Source: JAUVXJ01 sp964433755 (lineage in GTDB: Bacteria > Chloroflexota > Anaerolineae > UBA7937 > B3-Chlor). From it: a DNA stretch of 64,000 bases. How positions within the stretch are numbered: position 1 is the stretch's first letter; the number at the start of each line of letters is the position of its first letter. Location of the stretch: positions 558,001 through 622,000 of the forward strand of contig CAYSSR010000001.1 in assembly GCA_964433755.1 (NCBI GenBank). The letters are read 5' to 3'. The translations under genes were made by a program, and so were the position numbers. Of this stretch, positions 8,392 to 17,505 are shown in pieces. The notes under the pieces are model-generated. The model ran no database searches. It was not told the origin of the DNA and was given only the letters and a program-made list of their open reading frames with translations.

Positions 8392-9183
8392 ATGACCGTG
8401 AAACAAAAAGTCCTGTACATCGATCCGGTCGGAAAAGGGGTGGTGGACGAGGGTCACCGGTTCCTGACCTCCCACAAGCGGGAGGAAACCGAGCTGAAGA
8501 TGGTCATGCTTCCCAGGGGACCGGAGCATCTCGAGTACCGCTACTACGAGGCTCTTGTCCTGGTGGACATCCTTCATCTCATCGCAGAGGCGGAGAGGGA
8601 GGGCTTCGACGCCGCCATCATCGGCTGCTTCTACGACGTAGGTTTGCAGGCAGCGCGGGAGGTGGCGAAGCTCATGCCCGTCGTAGCTCCCTGCGAAGCT
8701 TCCACCCACCTCGCAGCCACCCTGGGAGACAAGTTCTCCATCATCGTGGGGCGCAGGAAGTGGATCCCGGAGATGAGGGAGAACGTGGTCAAGTACGGCA
8801 TGGGGGAGCGCCTGGCTTCCTTCAAGTCCGTGGACCTGGGGGTACTGGAGTTTCACCAGGACGAGGTGGAGACGGCCCGCAGGTTCAGAGAGGTGGCTCG
8901 GGAAGCCGTGGAGGACGACGGCGCCGAGGTGATCGTTCTCGGCTGTACGGCCACCTATGGTTTCTTTCAAGAGCTTCAGGAGGAACTGGGCGTGCCGGTC
9001 ATCGACCCCATGATCGCCGCTCTGAAGACGGCTGAGTTCGCCGCCGAGCTCAAGATCCGACTGGGGTGGAGTCACAGCAAGATCGGAGCCTACGAATCAC
9101 CTCCTCCGGAGGAGTACGCCCCTTGGCGACTCGGGGAGCAGTACGACTTTGGTGATATGAAATCCTGGTTGCGGGGGAACTGA
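8392..9183 (+). CDS. Asp/Glu/hydantoin racemase family protein
   Basis: A 263-residue cofactor-independent racemase. The two catalytic cysteines of the family are both present: Cys79 in AAIIGCFYD and Cys185 in VIVLGCTATYG, each ending a domain half. The C-terminal DPMIAALKTAEF segment also fits. Hydantoin racemases of this family interconvert D- and L-5-substituted hydantoins; other members act on Asp/Glu or allantoin. Placement between the importer and hyuA/hyuB favours a hydantoin-like or cyclic amide substrate. Confidence 0.82.
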   Translation: MTVKQKVLYIDPVGKGVVDEGHRFLTSHKREETELKMVMLPRGPEHLEYRYYEALVLVDILHLIAEAEREGFDAAIIGCFYDVGLQAAREVAKLMPVVAPCEASTHLAATLGDKFSIIVGRRKWIPEMRENVVKYGMGERLASFKSVDLGVLEFHQDEVETARRFREVAREAVEDDGAEVIVLGCTATYGFFQELQEELGVPVIDPMIAALKTAEFAAELKIRLGWSHSKIGAYESPPPEEYAPWRLGEQYDFGDMKSWLRGN

Positions 9184-9265
9184 GTCCCGTTTGAGGAGTA
9201 AACACAGATGAACGGGCAGGCGAGGTTCAGGAGTCGACCATAGTCTCGTAGTGGAGGATACCAAC

Positions 9266-11317
9266 ATGCTGCGGGTTGCTACGGACATCGGAGGCACATT
9301 CACAGATCTAGTCTTTGTCACCCCTGAAGGTGAGGTTGTCACCGGCAAGAGCCATACGACCCCCGCCCAGTATGAGCAGGGCGTGATGGACGTCATCTCG
9401 GCCGCCGACATACAGCCGAGCGAGTTCGCGTCGTTCGTACATGGGACGACGATCGTGATCAATGCCATCACCGAAAGGAAAGGGGCCAAGGTCGGACTGC
9501 TCACCACGGAGGGGTTCCGCGACATCATAGAGATCGGGCGTGGCCATCGCCCCGATTTCTTCAACCTCGAATACCGCAAGCCAGAGCCCTTCGTGCGGCG
9601 CTACCTGCGCCGGGAGATAAGGGAGCGCATCAACTACAAGGGGGTCGAGACCGCGCCTCTGGATCTTTCGGGGCTGCCGGCCATCCTGGACGATTTCCGG
9701 GCGGAAGCGGTCGAGGCCATCGCCATCAGCTTCATCAATTCATACGCCAACCCGGCCCACGAAGAGGCGACGTTGGCCAAGGTGAAGGAGCTGTGGCCGG
9801 AGGTCTCCGTGGTGGCCTCGCATCAGATCACGCGCGAGTGGCGAGAGTACGAGCGCACCAACACCGCCGTGTTGTCGGCGTACGTGCAACCGGTGGCCCA
9901 CCGCTACCTCGACCGCCTGACCAGCGCCCTCTACGACGCTGGGATGCGCTGCACGCCGTACATCATGCAGTCCAACTGCGGCGTGGACACGGTCAAGAGC
10001 GCCCGTCAGATCCCCATCACCATGGTGGAGTCAGGTCCGGCCAGCGGTATCTGGGGTGCTGCGGCGTTGGGTCGACTGATTGGAGAGCCGGATGCCATCG
10101 CCATTGACATCGGTGGGACGACGGCCAAGTGCGGTCTGATCACGGGCGGCCAGGTCAAGCTCAACACCAACTATGTGATCGAACGCCGCGAGACCTGGGC
10201 AGGTTACCCGGCGATGGTGCCGGTGGTAGACCTGGTGGAGATCGGTAACGGCGGCGGCTCTATTGCCTGGGTGGACGATTTCCAGAGGTTACACGTCGGT
10301 CCACAGAGCGCCGGGGCCGTGCCTGGTCCAGTATCGTACGGTCTGGGAGGCACCGAGGCTACGACCACCGATGCCAATCTGGCCCTGGGCCGCATCAACC
10401 CGCACTACTTCTGCGGCGGTACGATAGAAGCCGACATGGACGCGGTGGACCGTGCGCTGGGCAAGCTGGCGGCGACCCTCGACACGGACCGAAGGGAGGC
10501 GGCGCGCGGCATCGTGCGTATCGCCAACAACAACATGGTCAACGCCATCAAGCTGATCTCGGTCAACCGCGGCCACGACCCCAGAGACTTCGCCCTGCTG
10601 GCGTTCGGCGGGGGAGGCGGCATGCACGCTTGCGCGCTGGCCAAGGAGCTGAGCATCAAGAAGGTAGTCATCCCTCGGCAATCCAGCGTGTTCTCTGCGT
10701 GGGGCATGTTGCTCAGCGACCTGCGCCGCGACTATCTCCTGACGCAGATCGTTGATCTATCCGACCCGGGAGCAGCGAAGCAGTTGGACCAGACGCTCAG
10801 AGAGCTGGAGGACAAAGCGCTCCGTGAGTACTCCGCGGAGGACATCGACCCGGCACGTGTGTCTTTCCTGCGCTACGCCCGGTGCCGCTACCAGAACCAG
10901 GAGCACTCGGTGGAGATCGTGCTGCCGGACGGGGAGATCACGTCGCAGCAGATCGAGGCCATACGCGAGCGCTTCGACACGGACTACGAACGTGAATACA
11001 CCTACCGGCTGGATGCGCCGGTCGAGCTGGTTGAGTACCACTTGGTTGCTCTGGGGGAGGTGGACAAGCTGAAGCCGGAGAAGTACCCCACCACAGGCCG
11101 GAAGCTCGACGACGCGATCAAGGAACGCCGGGAAGTGGACTACGTGGAAGCCGGCATCCAGGAAGCGACCGTCTACGACGGTGATGCCCTGGAGCCAGGC
11201 ATGGCTTTTGCGGGCCCCGCGATCATCGAAGAATCTGGGGCCACGACAGTGATCCCGCCCGGCCTGCCGTGTCAGGTCGATGAATACGGCAACTATCAGA
11301 TCCACACTGCCCGATGA
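9266..11317 (+). CDS. hyuA: Hydantoinase/oxoprolinase subunit A
   Basis: A 683-residue HyuA-family protein that, with HyuB, opens cyclic amides (N-methylhydantoin, 5-oxoproline, carboxylated ketones) in an ATP-dependent reaction. Visible landmarks are the actin-like phosphate motifs RVATDIGGTFTDLVF at the start and AIDIGGTTAKCGLI at ~275, the VHGTTIVINAI segment, and LAFGGGGGMHACALAKEL at ~445. ATG 9266 is preferred to the GTG 15 bases earlier because GGAGG sits 9 bases before it. The length is that of a stand-alone subunit. hyuB follows after 12 bp. Confidence 0.92.
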   Translation: MLRVATDIGGTFTDLVFVTPEGEVVTGKSHTTPAQYEQGVMDVISAADIQPSEFASFVHGTTIVINAITERKGAKVGLLTTEGFRDIIEIGRGHRPDFFNLEYRKPEPFVRRYLRREIRERINYKGVETAPLDLSGLPAILDDFRAEAVEAIAISFINSYANPAHEEATLAKVKELWPEVSVVASHQITREWREYERTNTAVLSAYVQPVAHRYLDRLTSALYDAGMRCTPYIMQSNCGVDTVKSARQIPITMVESGPASGIWGAAALGRLIGEPDAIAIDIGGTTAKCGLITGGQVKLNTNYVIERRETWAGYPAMVPVVDLVEIGNGGGSIAWVDDFQRLHVGPQSAGAVPGPVSYGLGGTEATTTDANLALGRINPHYFCGGTIEADMDAVDRALGKLAATLDTDRREAARGIVRIANNNMVNAIKLISVNRGHDPRDFALLAFGGGGGMHACALAKELSIKKVVIPRQSSVFSAWGMLLSDLRRDYLLTQIVDLSDPGAAKQLDQTLRELEDKALREYSAEDIDPARVSFLRYARCRYQNQEHSVEIVLPDGEITSQQIEAIRERFDTDYEREYTYRLDAPVELVEYHLVALGEVDKLKPEKYPTTGRKLDDAIKERREVDYVEAGIQEATVYDGDALEPGMAFAGPAIIEESGATTVIPPGLPCQVDEYGNYQIHTAR

Positions 11318-11329
11318 GGAGGATTCCCG

Positions 11330-13006
11330 ATGAGCCAAGAGTATGACCCCATCACGATGGAGATCATCCAGAACTCCCTACAGGCGGCTGCCGATGAGAT
11401 GTTCGGTGCCCTGCGCCGCACGGCGATGAGCGCCATCATCTACGAAGTGCTGGACATGGGCACGGGGATCATGGACAAGCGTGGCGAGCTGGCTGGTTCT
11501 GGAGCTGGAATCCCGGCCTTCGTCGGTGTGCTGGACAAGACCGTCAAGCGGGTGATAGAGAAACACAACAAGCCTGGGGACATCGAGCCGGGCGATATCT
11601 TCATCACCAATGACCCCTACACCGGCGGGGTAACACATCTGAACGACGTAATCCTGGTCATGCCCGTCTTTGCGGATGGCGAGATCGTGGCCTGGACTGC
11701 CGACATCGCCCACTGGAACGACGTCGGGGGCATGGTGCCCGGCAGCATGTCCACCGACGCGACGGAGATCTTCCAGGAGGGCATGATCCTGTCCGCCATC
11801 AAGCTCATCTCCCGCGGCCAACCAATCCGGTCTGTGTTCGACATCCTCACCTCGAACTGTCGTATGCCTGATTTCCTCACGGGCGATCTATGGGCTGGTG
11901 TTGCGGCGGTGCGAGTCGGTGAGCGGCGCGTCCTGGAAATCGTGAACAAGTACGGGGCGGAGGTCTTCTTGCGAGCGGTCAGAGAGTACCTGGACTACGG
12001 CGAGCAGGTCACCCTGGCTGCCCTGAGACGCTTGCCCAAGGGCAGGTACCATCTGTCTGAGCCGCAAGACCAGGGGCCGAATTACGTAGTCACAGTGGAT
12101 ATCACAGATGACGAGTTCATCGTCGATCTGCGGGACAATCCCGACCAGGACCCCGGTCCCTTCAACATGAGCCGGGACGAAGCGGTGGTGGCCTGCCAGA
12201 TCGCATTCAAAGGCATCGTCTCTCCGGAAAGGTTGAGCAACGGTGGCACTTTCCGTCCTTTGAAGGTTCTGACGCGGCACGGGAGCGTCTTCGATCCCAT
12301 CTACCCCGCGGCCCAGGGCATCTATTACGAGATTACGATCAGGCTGCACGATCTGATCTGGCGGTGCCTGGCGGAGCAGATGCCGGACCGGCTGCCGGCG
12401 GGGAGCTTTTCCTCGGTGTGCGGCACGCTCTTCGGCGGCATCCATCCCGACACGGGCCGGAGCTACGCTGTGATCGAGCCCGAGCTGGGCGGCTGGGGCG
12501 GATCGCCCACCTCCGACGGTAACTCAGGTCAGTTCTCCGGCCTGCATGGCGAGACCTACAACTGCCCGGCCGAGGTGGCGGAAGCGCGGTACGGCGTGAC
12601 CGTAGACTACCTCAGCTTCCACGATGAGGATGGCGGTGCCGGCTTCCATCGGGGCGGCAAGGGTGTGCGCATCGATTATCGCATCAAGTCCGACAACGCC
12701 TGGTTGACAGTGGCCTACACCCGCGACAAGGTGCCCCCATGGCCCCTCAAGGGCGGGCAACCGGGTTCCCCCAATCACGTGCTGATCAGGAGAGCCAACG
12801 GTGAAACCGAACGTTATGCGGTGGTGAGCGGCTTGACCCTGAACACGGACGACGTGATCCAGGTGATGACGTCCACAGGGGCAGGCTGGGGCGACCCGCT
12901 GGAGCGCCCCGTGGAACTGGTGCAAGAGGATCTGGAGAACGGCTATATCACGCTGGAACAGGCCAACAAGCACTACGAGCTGGGCAAGCGCAGCAGAAGT
13001 GGATAG
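11330..13006 (+). CDS. hyuB: Hydantoinase/oxoprolinase subunit B
   Basis: A 558-residue HyuB-family protein, full length for the family. It has the N-terminal DPITMEIIQNSLQAAADEMFGALRRTA, ITNDPYTGGVTHLNDV at ~95, the MSTDATEIFQEGM region and the C-terminal GAGWGDPLERP followed by VQEDLENGYIT. It forms a complex with HyuA. ATGAGC at 11330 has an AGGAGG ribosome binding site. The C-terminal ~40 codons recur in degraded form at 13549-13680. Confidence 0.92.
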   Translation: MSQEYDPITMEIIQNSLQAAADEMFGALRRTAMSAIIYEVLDMGTGIMDKRGELAGSGAGIPAFVGVLDKTVKRVIEKHNKPGDIEPGDIFITNDPYTGGVTHLNDVILVMPVFADGEIVAWTADIAHWNDVGGMVPGSMSTDATEIFQEGMILSAIKLISRGQPIRSVFDILTSNCRMPDFLTGDLWAGVAAVRVGERRVLEIVNKYGAEVFLRAVREYLDYGEQVTLAALRRLPKGRYHLSEPQDQGPNYVVTVDITDDEFIVDLRDNPDQDPGPFNMSRDEAVVACQIAFKGIVSPERLSNGGTFRPLKVLTRHGSVFDPIYPAAQGIYYEITIRLHDLIWRCLAEQMPDRLPAGSFSSVCGTLFGGIHPDTGRSYAVIEPELGGWGGSPTSDGNSGQFSGLHGETYNCPAEVAEARYGVTVDYLSFHDEDGGAGFHRGGKGVRIDYRIKSDNAWLTVAYTRDKVPPWPLKGGQPGSPNHVLIRRANGETERYAVVSGLTLNTDDVIQVMTSTGAGWGDPLERPVELVQEDLENGYITLEQANKHYELGKRSRSG

Positions 13007-13136
13007 GTAGGAGCATCGTAAGAGAGGATTGGGCGGGCATAGCATCACACGTTCTCTGGGCGGGCAACCAGTGTCCCCATCGGAAGCAAGTTGAGCGTGA
13101 CGCAACAGACGCGGGCTCGATTGAGAGGTGGGTCAC

Positions 13137-13514
13137 ATGGAGGAGAAGCAGTACGCGCTTGCCATTGAGGTCGGAGATGACTACCTGTCTGTACGTGCGA
13201 GCGGGGTGCGCACCGGCGCCACGGTGGCAGCCGTGGCCATGGAGATCTTCGATGCCGCGGTGGACCACCGCGTCTCAAAGGTCCTCATTGATGTCAGGGA
13301 GCTGGAAGGGCGGCTCGGGATACTGGATAGCTACGTCGTGGTCACCGAGGTGTTTCAGAAGCTTCGTGGAAAAGCGATAAGGAAGGCCGCCATCGTGGAT
13401 CGGCAGACTTCTTCCGTTCGCGGATGGTTCCTCGAGACAGTGGCACGCAATCGCGGCTTCAACTTCCGTGTCTTAGCCGATGAAGAAGAGGCCTTGGAAT
13501 GGCTGGAATCGTGA
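13137..13514 (+). CDS. STAS/SpoIIAA-like small protein
   Basis: A 125-residue protein with alternating strands and helices. It has VSKVLIDVRELEGRLGILDSY in the middle, then KAAIVDRQTS, and a C-terminal FRVLADEEEALEWLES. The tail (phenylalanine-rich strand, then EEAxxWL) is that of SpoIIAA-like/STAS proteins, which bind lipids or partner proteins. The match is by fold pattern, not strong identity. It lies between intact hyuB and a broken copy of the hyuB 3' end, so it was probably inserted into, or trapped by, a rearrangement here. ATG 13137 has GAGAGG upstream. Role unknown. Confidence 0.6.
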   Translation: MEEKQYALAIEVGDDYLSVRASGVRTGATVAAVAMEIFDAAVDHRVSKVLIDVRELEGRLGILDSYVVVTEVFQKLRGKAIRKAAIVDRQTSSVRGWFLETVARNRGFNFRVLADEEEALEWLES

Positions 13515-13548
13515 TGGGCCTCGCTTCGTGGTTTGTGGAAGCTTGATG

Positions 13549-13680
13549 AGGACAACCACAGGTGCTGGCTGGGACGACCCGCTGGAGCGCCCCGCGCAAC
13601 TGGTGCAAGAGGATCTGAAGAACGGTTACATCACGCTGGAACAAGCCAACAAGCAGTAGGGGCTCCACAAGAGCAAGTGA
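13549..13680 (+). pseudogene. Broken copy of the hyuB 3' end
   Basis: The reading frame here spells TTGAGWDDPLERP, then LVQEDLKNGYITLEQANK, a near copy of the last part of HyuB (STGAGWGDPLERP, then LVQEDLENGYITLEQANK). About nine in ten bases match over ~100 nt by eye. The tyrosine codon that follows in HyuB is a TAG stop here; beyond it the frame continues as GLHKSK to a TGA, still alignable with the hyuB end. It has no start of its own and is a remnant of a duplicated or replaced hyuB. Confidence 0.8.
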
Positions 13681-13692
13681 AGAGGGGGGACC

Positions 13693-14016
13693 ATGATCAA
13701 GCTGACTGTGGTCTATAATCTGCCGGCCGGCGCAGATCATGAGGAATTCCTGAAGTGGCGCACGACCACGCATCAGGAGAGCAACATGTCTCTTCCAGGG
13801 GTGATCAAGAGCGACTTCTATGTGATCAAGCAGGCCTGGAAGATGGACGAGGCTCCCTACCGTTACATGACTGAGGCTTACTTTCCCGACCTGGAGACCT
13901 TCGAGAAGTCCTTCTTCGATGCTGACTATCAGGCCGAGCTGGCGGAATCGCTGAAGCGCATCGCTGATCCATTGTTTCTCATCTCCGAGGAGGTGTTGTC
14001 GGAATCTCGCGAATAG
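13693..14016 (+). CDS. EthD-like dimeric alpha-beta barrel protein
   Basis: A 107-residue protein starting MIKLTVVYNLPAGADHEEFLKWRTTTHQ. The TVVYN strand, the helix carrying W and H, LPGVIKSDFYVI and a final F-rich strand are the pattern of EthD / dimeric alpha-beta barrel (ABM-like) proteins. Members include accessory proteins and small isomerases or decarboxylases of catabolic operons. AGGGGGGACC precedes ATG 13693. It follows the hyuB remnant directly, which hints that hyuB and this gene were once adjacent. The exact reaction is unknown. Confidence 0.65.
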   Translation: MIKLTVVYNLPAGADHEEFLKWRTTTHQESNMSLPGVIKSDFYVIKQAWKMDEAPYRYMTEAYFPDLETFEKSFFDADYQAELAESLKRIADPLFLISEEVLSESRE

Positions 14017-14067
14017 CTTCGTGAGCGCGCCTGTGCGCGAGCTCGAGGGACGTGGTAGGTCACGTTG

Positions 14068-14091
14068 GGCGGGCACATATCCGTGCCCGCC
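14068..14091 (+). terminator. Terminator-like hairpin after the EthD-like gene
   Basis: A perfect 9-bp stem GGCGGGCAC / GTGCCCGCC around the 6-nt loop ATATCC, followed by TTGTCTG. There is no real U-run, so it may act as a transcript end stabiliser or a weak terminator between the EthD-like gene and the second M29 gene. Confidence 0.45.
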
Positions 14092-14156
14092 TTGTCTGTG
14101 GTACAATCAGCCTGGCGGCAGCAAGGACCGCCCATGACTGCCCGAAGGAGGATGGG

Positions 14157-15203
14157 ATGGCTTGGCCGGTGAGAAGACTGATCGAGGACGGCGTGCTCAG
14201 CATGTTGCAGGTGAACATGGGGCTGAAGGACGGGGAAAGGCTGCTGGTGGTGGCTGATCCTCCCACGGTTGAGCACTGGAGGGAGAAGGAGTTATCGACG
14301 CTCGTGGAGCAACTGGAGCGCTCTGCGTTGGCTAAGATGGTGGCGGTGATCGCAGTGGAGTCCTTTCCCCAGTGCAACGTGGAGTTCTATCCCTACCCGT
14401 CTGTGGGGCAACACGGCAGCGAGCCGGGCGAGGCTATGGCGGAGACGATGTGCCAGGCTGACGTGCTCATCGCTATCGTCAACTACTCTCTCTCCCATAC
14501 CCAGGCCCGGGCAAGGGCCACCGAGGCTGGAGTGCGCATCGCCAGCATGCCCGGGTTCGAGGCCCGCATGTTCCACCCGGGCGGCCCCATGTCTGTGGAC
14601 TATCAGCAGGTGGCGCAGGACACGGAGAAGCTGGCCCAACTGGTCACGGAGGCCGAGAGGGCCACGGTGCGCTCTCCAGGTGGGACGGACATCTCCTTCA
14701 GCCTGGCCGGGCGAGAGGGGGGGATGGACACGGGCCTCTGTACCGAGAGGGCCGCGTGGAGCAACCTCCCTGCCGGGGAGACCTACGCCGCGCCGGTGGA
14801 GGGCACGGCCGAGGGGAGAATCGTGGCCCAGGCGGGCTGGTATCCTCATCTGAAAGAGGACATGATATTCCACTTCGAGAGGGGACTGGTGGTGTCTTGC
14901 GAGGGAGGAGGGAAGGTGGGCGACGAGTTCAGGGAACTGCTCCAACTCAGAAGCCAGGACGAGAAGCACTTGGCTCGCCGCAACCTGGCGGAGTTAGGCA
15001 TCGGCACCAACCCCAACGCCAAGCAGCCAGACAACGTGCTGGAAGCGGAGAAGATCAAGGGCACGGTGCACCTGGCTATCGGCGATAGCTCCCACATGGG
15101 TGGGACCGTGGTGGCCGACCTCCACGAGGACTTCGTGATCCCCCAGCCCGACCTGCTGCTGGACGGCAAGCTGATCATCGAAGGCGGCGAGTGGAGGGTC
15201 TGA
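14157..15203 (+). CDS. M29-family aminopeptidase
   Basis: A 348-residue metallopeptidase of the M29 (aminopeptidase T/AmpS) type. The C-terminus carries the family hallmarks: ELGIGTNPNAK, DNVLEAEKIKGTVHLAIGDSS, HMGGTVVADLHEDFVI. These include the Glu, His and Asp positions that bind the paired metal ions in this family. ATG 14157 is preceded by GAAGGAGGA at 14144-14152; longer upstream frames run through the hairpin at 14068-14091. It is more canonical than the M29-like protein at 1554-2591. It probably removes residues from the linear product of the pathway. Confidence 0.85.
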   Translation: MAWPVRRLIEDGVLSMLQVNMGLKDGERLLVVADPPTVEHWREKELSTLVEQLERSALAKMVAVIAVESFPQCNVEFYPYPSVGQHGSEPGEAMAETMCQADVLIAIVNYSLSHTQARARATEAGVRIASMPGFEARMFHPGGPMSVDYQQVAQDTEKLAQLVTEAERATVRSPGGTDISFSLAGREGGMDTGLCTERAAWSNLPAGETYAAPVEGTAEGRIVAQAGWYPHLKEDMIFHFERGLVVSCEGGGKVGDEFRELLQLRSQDEKHLARRNLAELGIGTNPNAKQPDNVLEAEKIKGTVHLAIGDSSHMGGTVVADLHEDFVIPQPDLLLDGKLIIEGGEWRV

Positions 15204-15239
15204 GCAGAGGCGGCCGCTGAGACTCTGGTCGGTGGACAG

Positions 15240-16076
15240 ATGAAGCTCACCGTGCTGGTGGACAACAACACGCTCATCGACCGGTACTTCCTGGGCGAAC
15301 CAGGGGTGTCGTATCTGATCGAGACCGAGGGCCAGAAGGTTCTGTTCGACGTTGGATACTCGGACGCCTTCATCGTCAACGCCCGGAAGCTGCTCTTCGA
15401 TCTGTTGGACGTGGACTTCGTGGTGCTCTCTCACGGCCACATCGACCACACTGGGGGGCTGGTGCCCCTGTTGCGGCTCTACACCGAGGCCAAGATCGAG
15501 AAGCTCGAGGCCAGGAAGCCCACACTGGTCGCCCATCCGCTGGCCTTGTCTTCCAGGAGGATGGGCGACCTGCCAGAGATTGGCTCCCTGCTCTCTGCGG
15601 ACAAGCTCTCCGGCTTCTTCCACCTCCAGCTCAGCAGGAATCCCGTGTGGTTGACCGAACGACTGGTCTTCCTGGGAGAGATCGAAAGGTCCAAGGACTT
15701 CGAAGCCCAGAAGCCCGTCGGCAAGATTCTGGAAGATGGAGTGGAGAAGGACGACTTCCTTCTCGATGACTCTGCGCTGGCCTACAAGGCGCCTGAAGGA
15801 CTGGTGATCATCACCGGCTGCTCCCACGCTGGCATCTGCAACGTCGTAGAGCAGGCGAGGAGGGTCTGTGGTGAGGACAGAGTGGTGGACATCGTGGGAG
15901 GCTTGCACCTGTTGGACCCTCCCGCTGCACAGTTGGAGGGTACGCTGCAGTATCTGAAGGTTCTCGCTCCGGGCTCGGTGCACGCGTGCCACTGCACAGA
16001 CCTGAAGTCCAAGATAGCTCTGTCAAGGGTCGTCGATCTCAAAGAGGTGGGGGTCGGCCTGGCGCTGGAATACTGA
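15240..16076 (+). CDS. Metallo-beta-lactamase-fold hydrolase
   Basis: A 278-residue protein with the MBL metal motif LSHGHIDHTGG (His65, His67, Asp69, His70). Further ligand regions are IITGCSHAGICN (~198) and the C-terminal HACHCTDL. The GCSHAGICN element is shared with the family annotated as dihydropterin ribofuranosylaminobenzene phosphate synthase-like MBL proteins. Substrate unknown. It lies 36 bp after the M29 gene and 31 bp before the saccharopine-dehydrogenase-like gene. Confidence 0.85.
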   Translation: MKLTVLVDNNTLIDRYFLGEPGVSYLIETEGQKVLFDVGYSDAFIVNARKLLFDLLDVDFVVLSHGHIDHTGGLVPLLRLYTEAKIEKLEARKPTLVAHPLALSSRRMGDLPEIGSLLSADKLSGFFHLQLSRNPVWLTERLVFLGEIERSKDFEAQKPVGKILEDGVEKDDFLLDDSALAYKAPEGLVIITGCSHAGICNVVEQARRVCGEDRVVDIVGGLHLLDPPAAQLEGTLQYLKVLAPGSVHACHCTDLKSKIALSRVVDLKEVGVGLALEY

Positions 16077-16107
16077 ATCGGAAGGAGAGGAGCGGAGGGT
16101 TGTCTCG

Positions 16108-17274
16108 ATGAGAATACTGATCCTGGGCAGCGGGCTGATGGGGCCGGCGGCGGCTTTCAACGCCATGTCCGATCCTGACGTGTCGGAGGTGGTGCTGTGT
16201 GATCGCGATCAGGAGCAGTTGGAAGCTGCGCGGGCCAAGCTGCAGGGTCTGGAAGGCGCAGAGAAGCTCTCCACCGTGGCCCTCGACCTGAGCGATCTGC
16301 CCGCAGCAACACGCTTGATGGCGGACTTCGATAGCAGCGTGGGTGCTCTACCCCACGCCGCTGTGGATTGGGGTATCCGGGCGGCATTGGCGGCCGGGAC
16401 TCCCATCGTGGACCTGGCTCGTCCCGAGCACACGGTGCTTCCGAACCTGAGGCGGGAGGTGGGGGCTGCGGGCGGACTGGTGATCCTGGGGTGCGGTGTG
16501 GAGCCGGGCTTGACGGAGATCCTGGCCCGCTACCTGGCGGAGAAGCTGGACCAAGTGGACGAACTGCACATCAAGTGCGGCGGCATCCCCGAACATCCCA
16601 CCCCGCCCTTGGGCTACAAGATCGTCTTCGGCGGGCGGCACCTGCCGCTGATGGAGCAGGACGCCCATGTCGTCGAAGAGGGCGAGTTGAAGCTGGTTCC
16701 TCGCTACTCTGGCGTGGAGACGACGTCATTCTCCGGCGTGGGCGAGGTGGAGGCTTGGCACGAGGGCTTCTTGCCCTGGCAGATGGACCTGGAGGCCTTG
16801 AAGGGGTTGAAGGTAGGCACGCAGAAGACGTGTCGCTGGCCTGGATACGCCGCCAAGGTCACCGTGCTCAAGGAGCTGGGGCTGCTCAGCGAGGAGCCGG
16901 TGGAGGTCGACGGGGTGGAGGTGGCGCCCAAGAGGGTGGTCGACGCGGTGCTCTACCCTCACGTCAGGCTGGAGGAAGGGGAGCGCGACCTGACTCTCTT
17001 CCGCGTGGAGGCCATAGGGAAGAGGGAAGGGGATGCCCTCCGTCTCAAGATGGAAATGGTGGATCGATACGACGAGAAGCTGGGCTTCACCTCCATGGCC
17101 CGCACCACGGCCTTCACCGGGGCCATCGTGGCCCGTATGATCGCGCGAGGCGACCTGAGGGGCAGGGGTTTGTGCACGCCGGAGCAGGTGATCACCGGGC
17201 CGCTGCTGGATAGCCTGCTGGAGGAGTTGGCCGCCCTCGACGTTCGCTTCGAGGAGACGGAGGAGAGGATCTAG
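16108..17274 (+). CDS. Saccharopine dehydrogenase family oxidoreductase
   Basis: A 388-residue NAD(P)-dependent enzyme. The N-terminal Rossmann motif is ILGSGLMGPAAAFN, followed by VVLCDRDQEQLEAARAKL with the acidic residue that usually selects NAD. The middle has ILGCGVEPGLTEILARYLAEKL and CGGIPEHPTPPLGYKI, features shared with lysine 6-dehydrogenase and carboxynorspermidine-type members. It is the last gene of the catabolic locus and most likely an oxidoreductase for an amino-acid product. GGAGAGGAG precedes the start. Confidence 0.85.
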   Translation: MRILILGSGLMGPAAAFNAMSDPDVSEVVLCDRDQEQLEAARAKLQGLEGAEKLSTVALDLSDLPAATRLMADFDSSVGALPHAAVDWGIRAALAAGTPIVDLARPEHTVLPNLRREVGAAGGLVILGCGVEPGLTEILARYLAEKLDQVDELHIKCGGIPEHPTPPLGYKIVFGGRHLPLMEQDAHVVEEGELKLVPRYSGVETTSFSGVGEVEAWHEGFLPWQMDLEALKGLKVGTQKTCRWPGYAAKVTVLKELGLLSEEPVEVDGVEVAPKRVVDAVLYPHVRLEEGERDLTLFRVEAIGKREGDALRLKMEMVDRYDEKLGFTSMARTTAFTGAIVARMIARGDLRGRGLCTPEQVITGPLLDSLLEELAALDVRFEETEERI

Positions 17275-17505
17275 GCTCCAGAGTCTGGCGAGTCGTGCGA
17301 CCGGGCGCTGCTCAGCGCACACGCACCCTCGGTTTGCCGGCTACCCCCTGGTGGCCACTAGTGGCCGCGCTTGCGCAGGCCCGAGGTCCCAGCGTGGTGT
17401 AGGCACCCGCGAGATAGGCGATCCACCTGCCGAGCATCGCAGGGGCGGCAAGGACAAATGGGGCCGTGGGCCACGTGCACCGCATTGAGCTTGGTGCTCA
17501 ACCAA
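17275..17505. other. Convergent intergenic region with perfect palindrome
   Basis: No gene is seen. The gap separates two convergent genes, the oxidoreductase (+) and drmB (-), and marks the left edge of the defence island. It contains the perfect 14-bp palindrome GGCCACTAGTGGCC at 17353-17366. No integrase site or tRNA end is recognisable. A drmC (phospholipase D) gene, which would be expected after drmB in standard DISARM, is absent. Confidence 0.5.

Noticed and set aside
16368..17213. Open frame of 281 codons in the oxidoreductase gene
   Set aside because: Gly/Arg-rich alternate frame of the saccharopine-dehydrogenase-like gene.
17275..17505. Possible drmC or a short phospholipase D gene
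   Set aside because: Too short, with no HKD motif on either strand.
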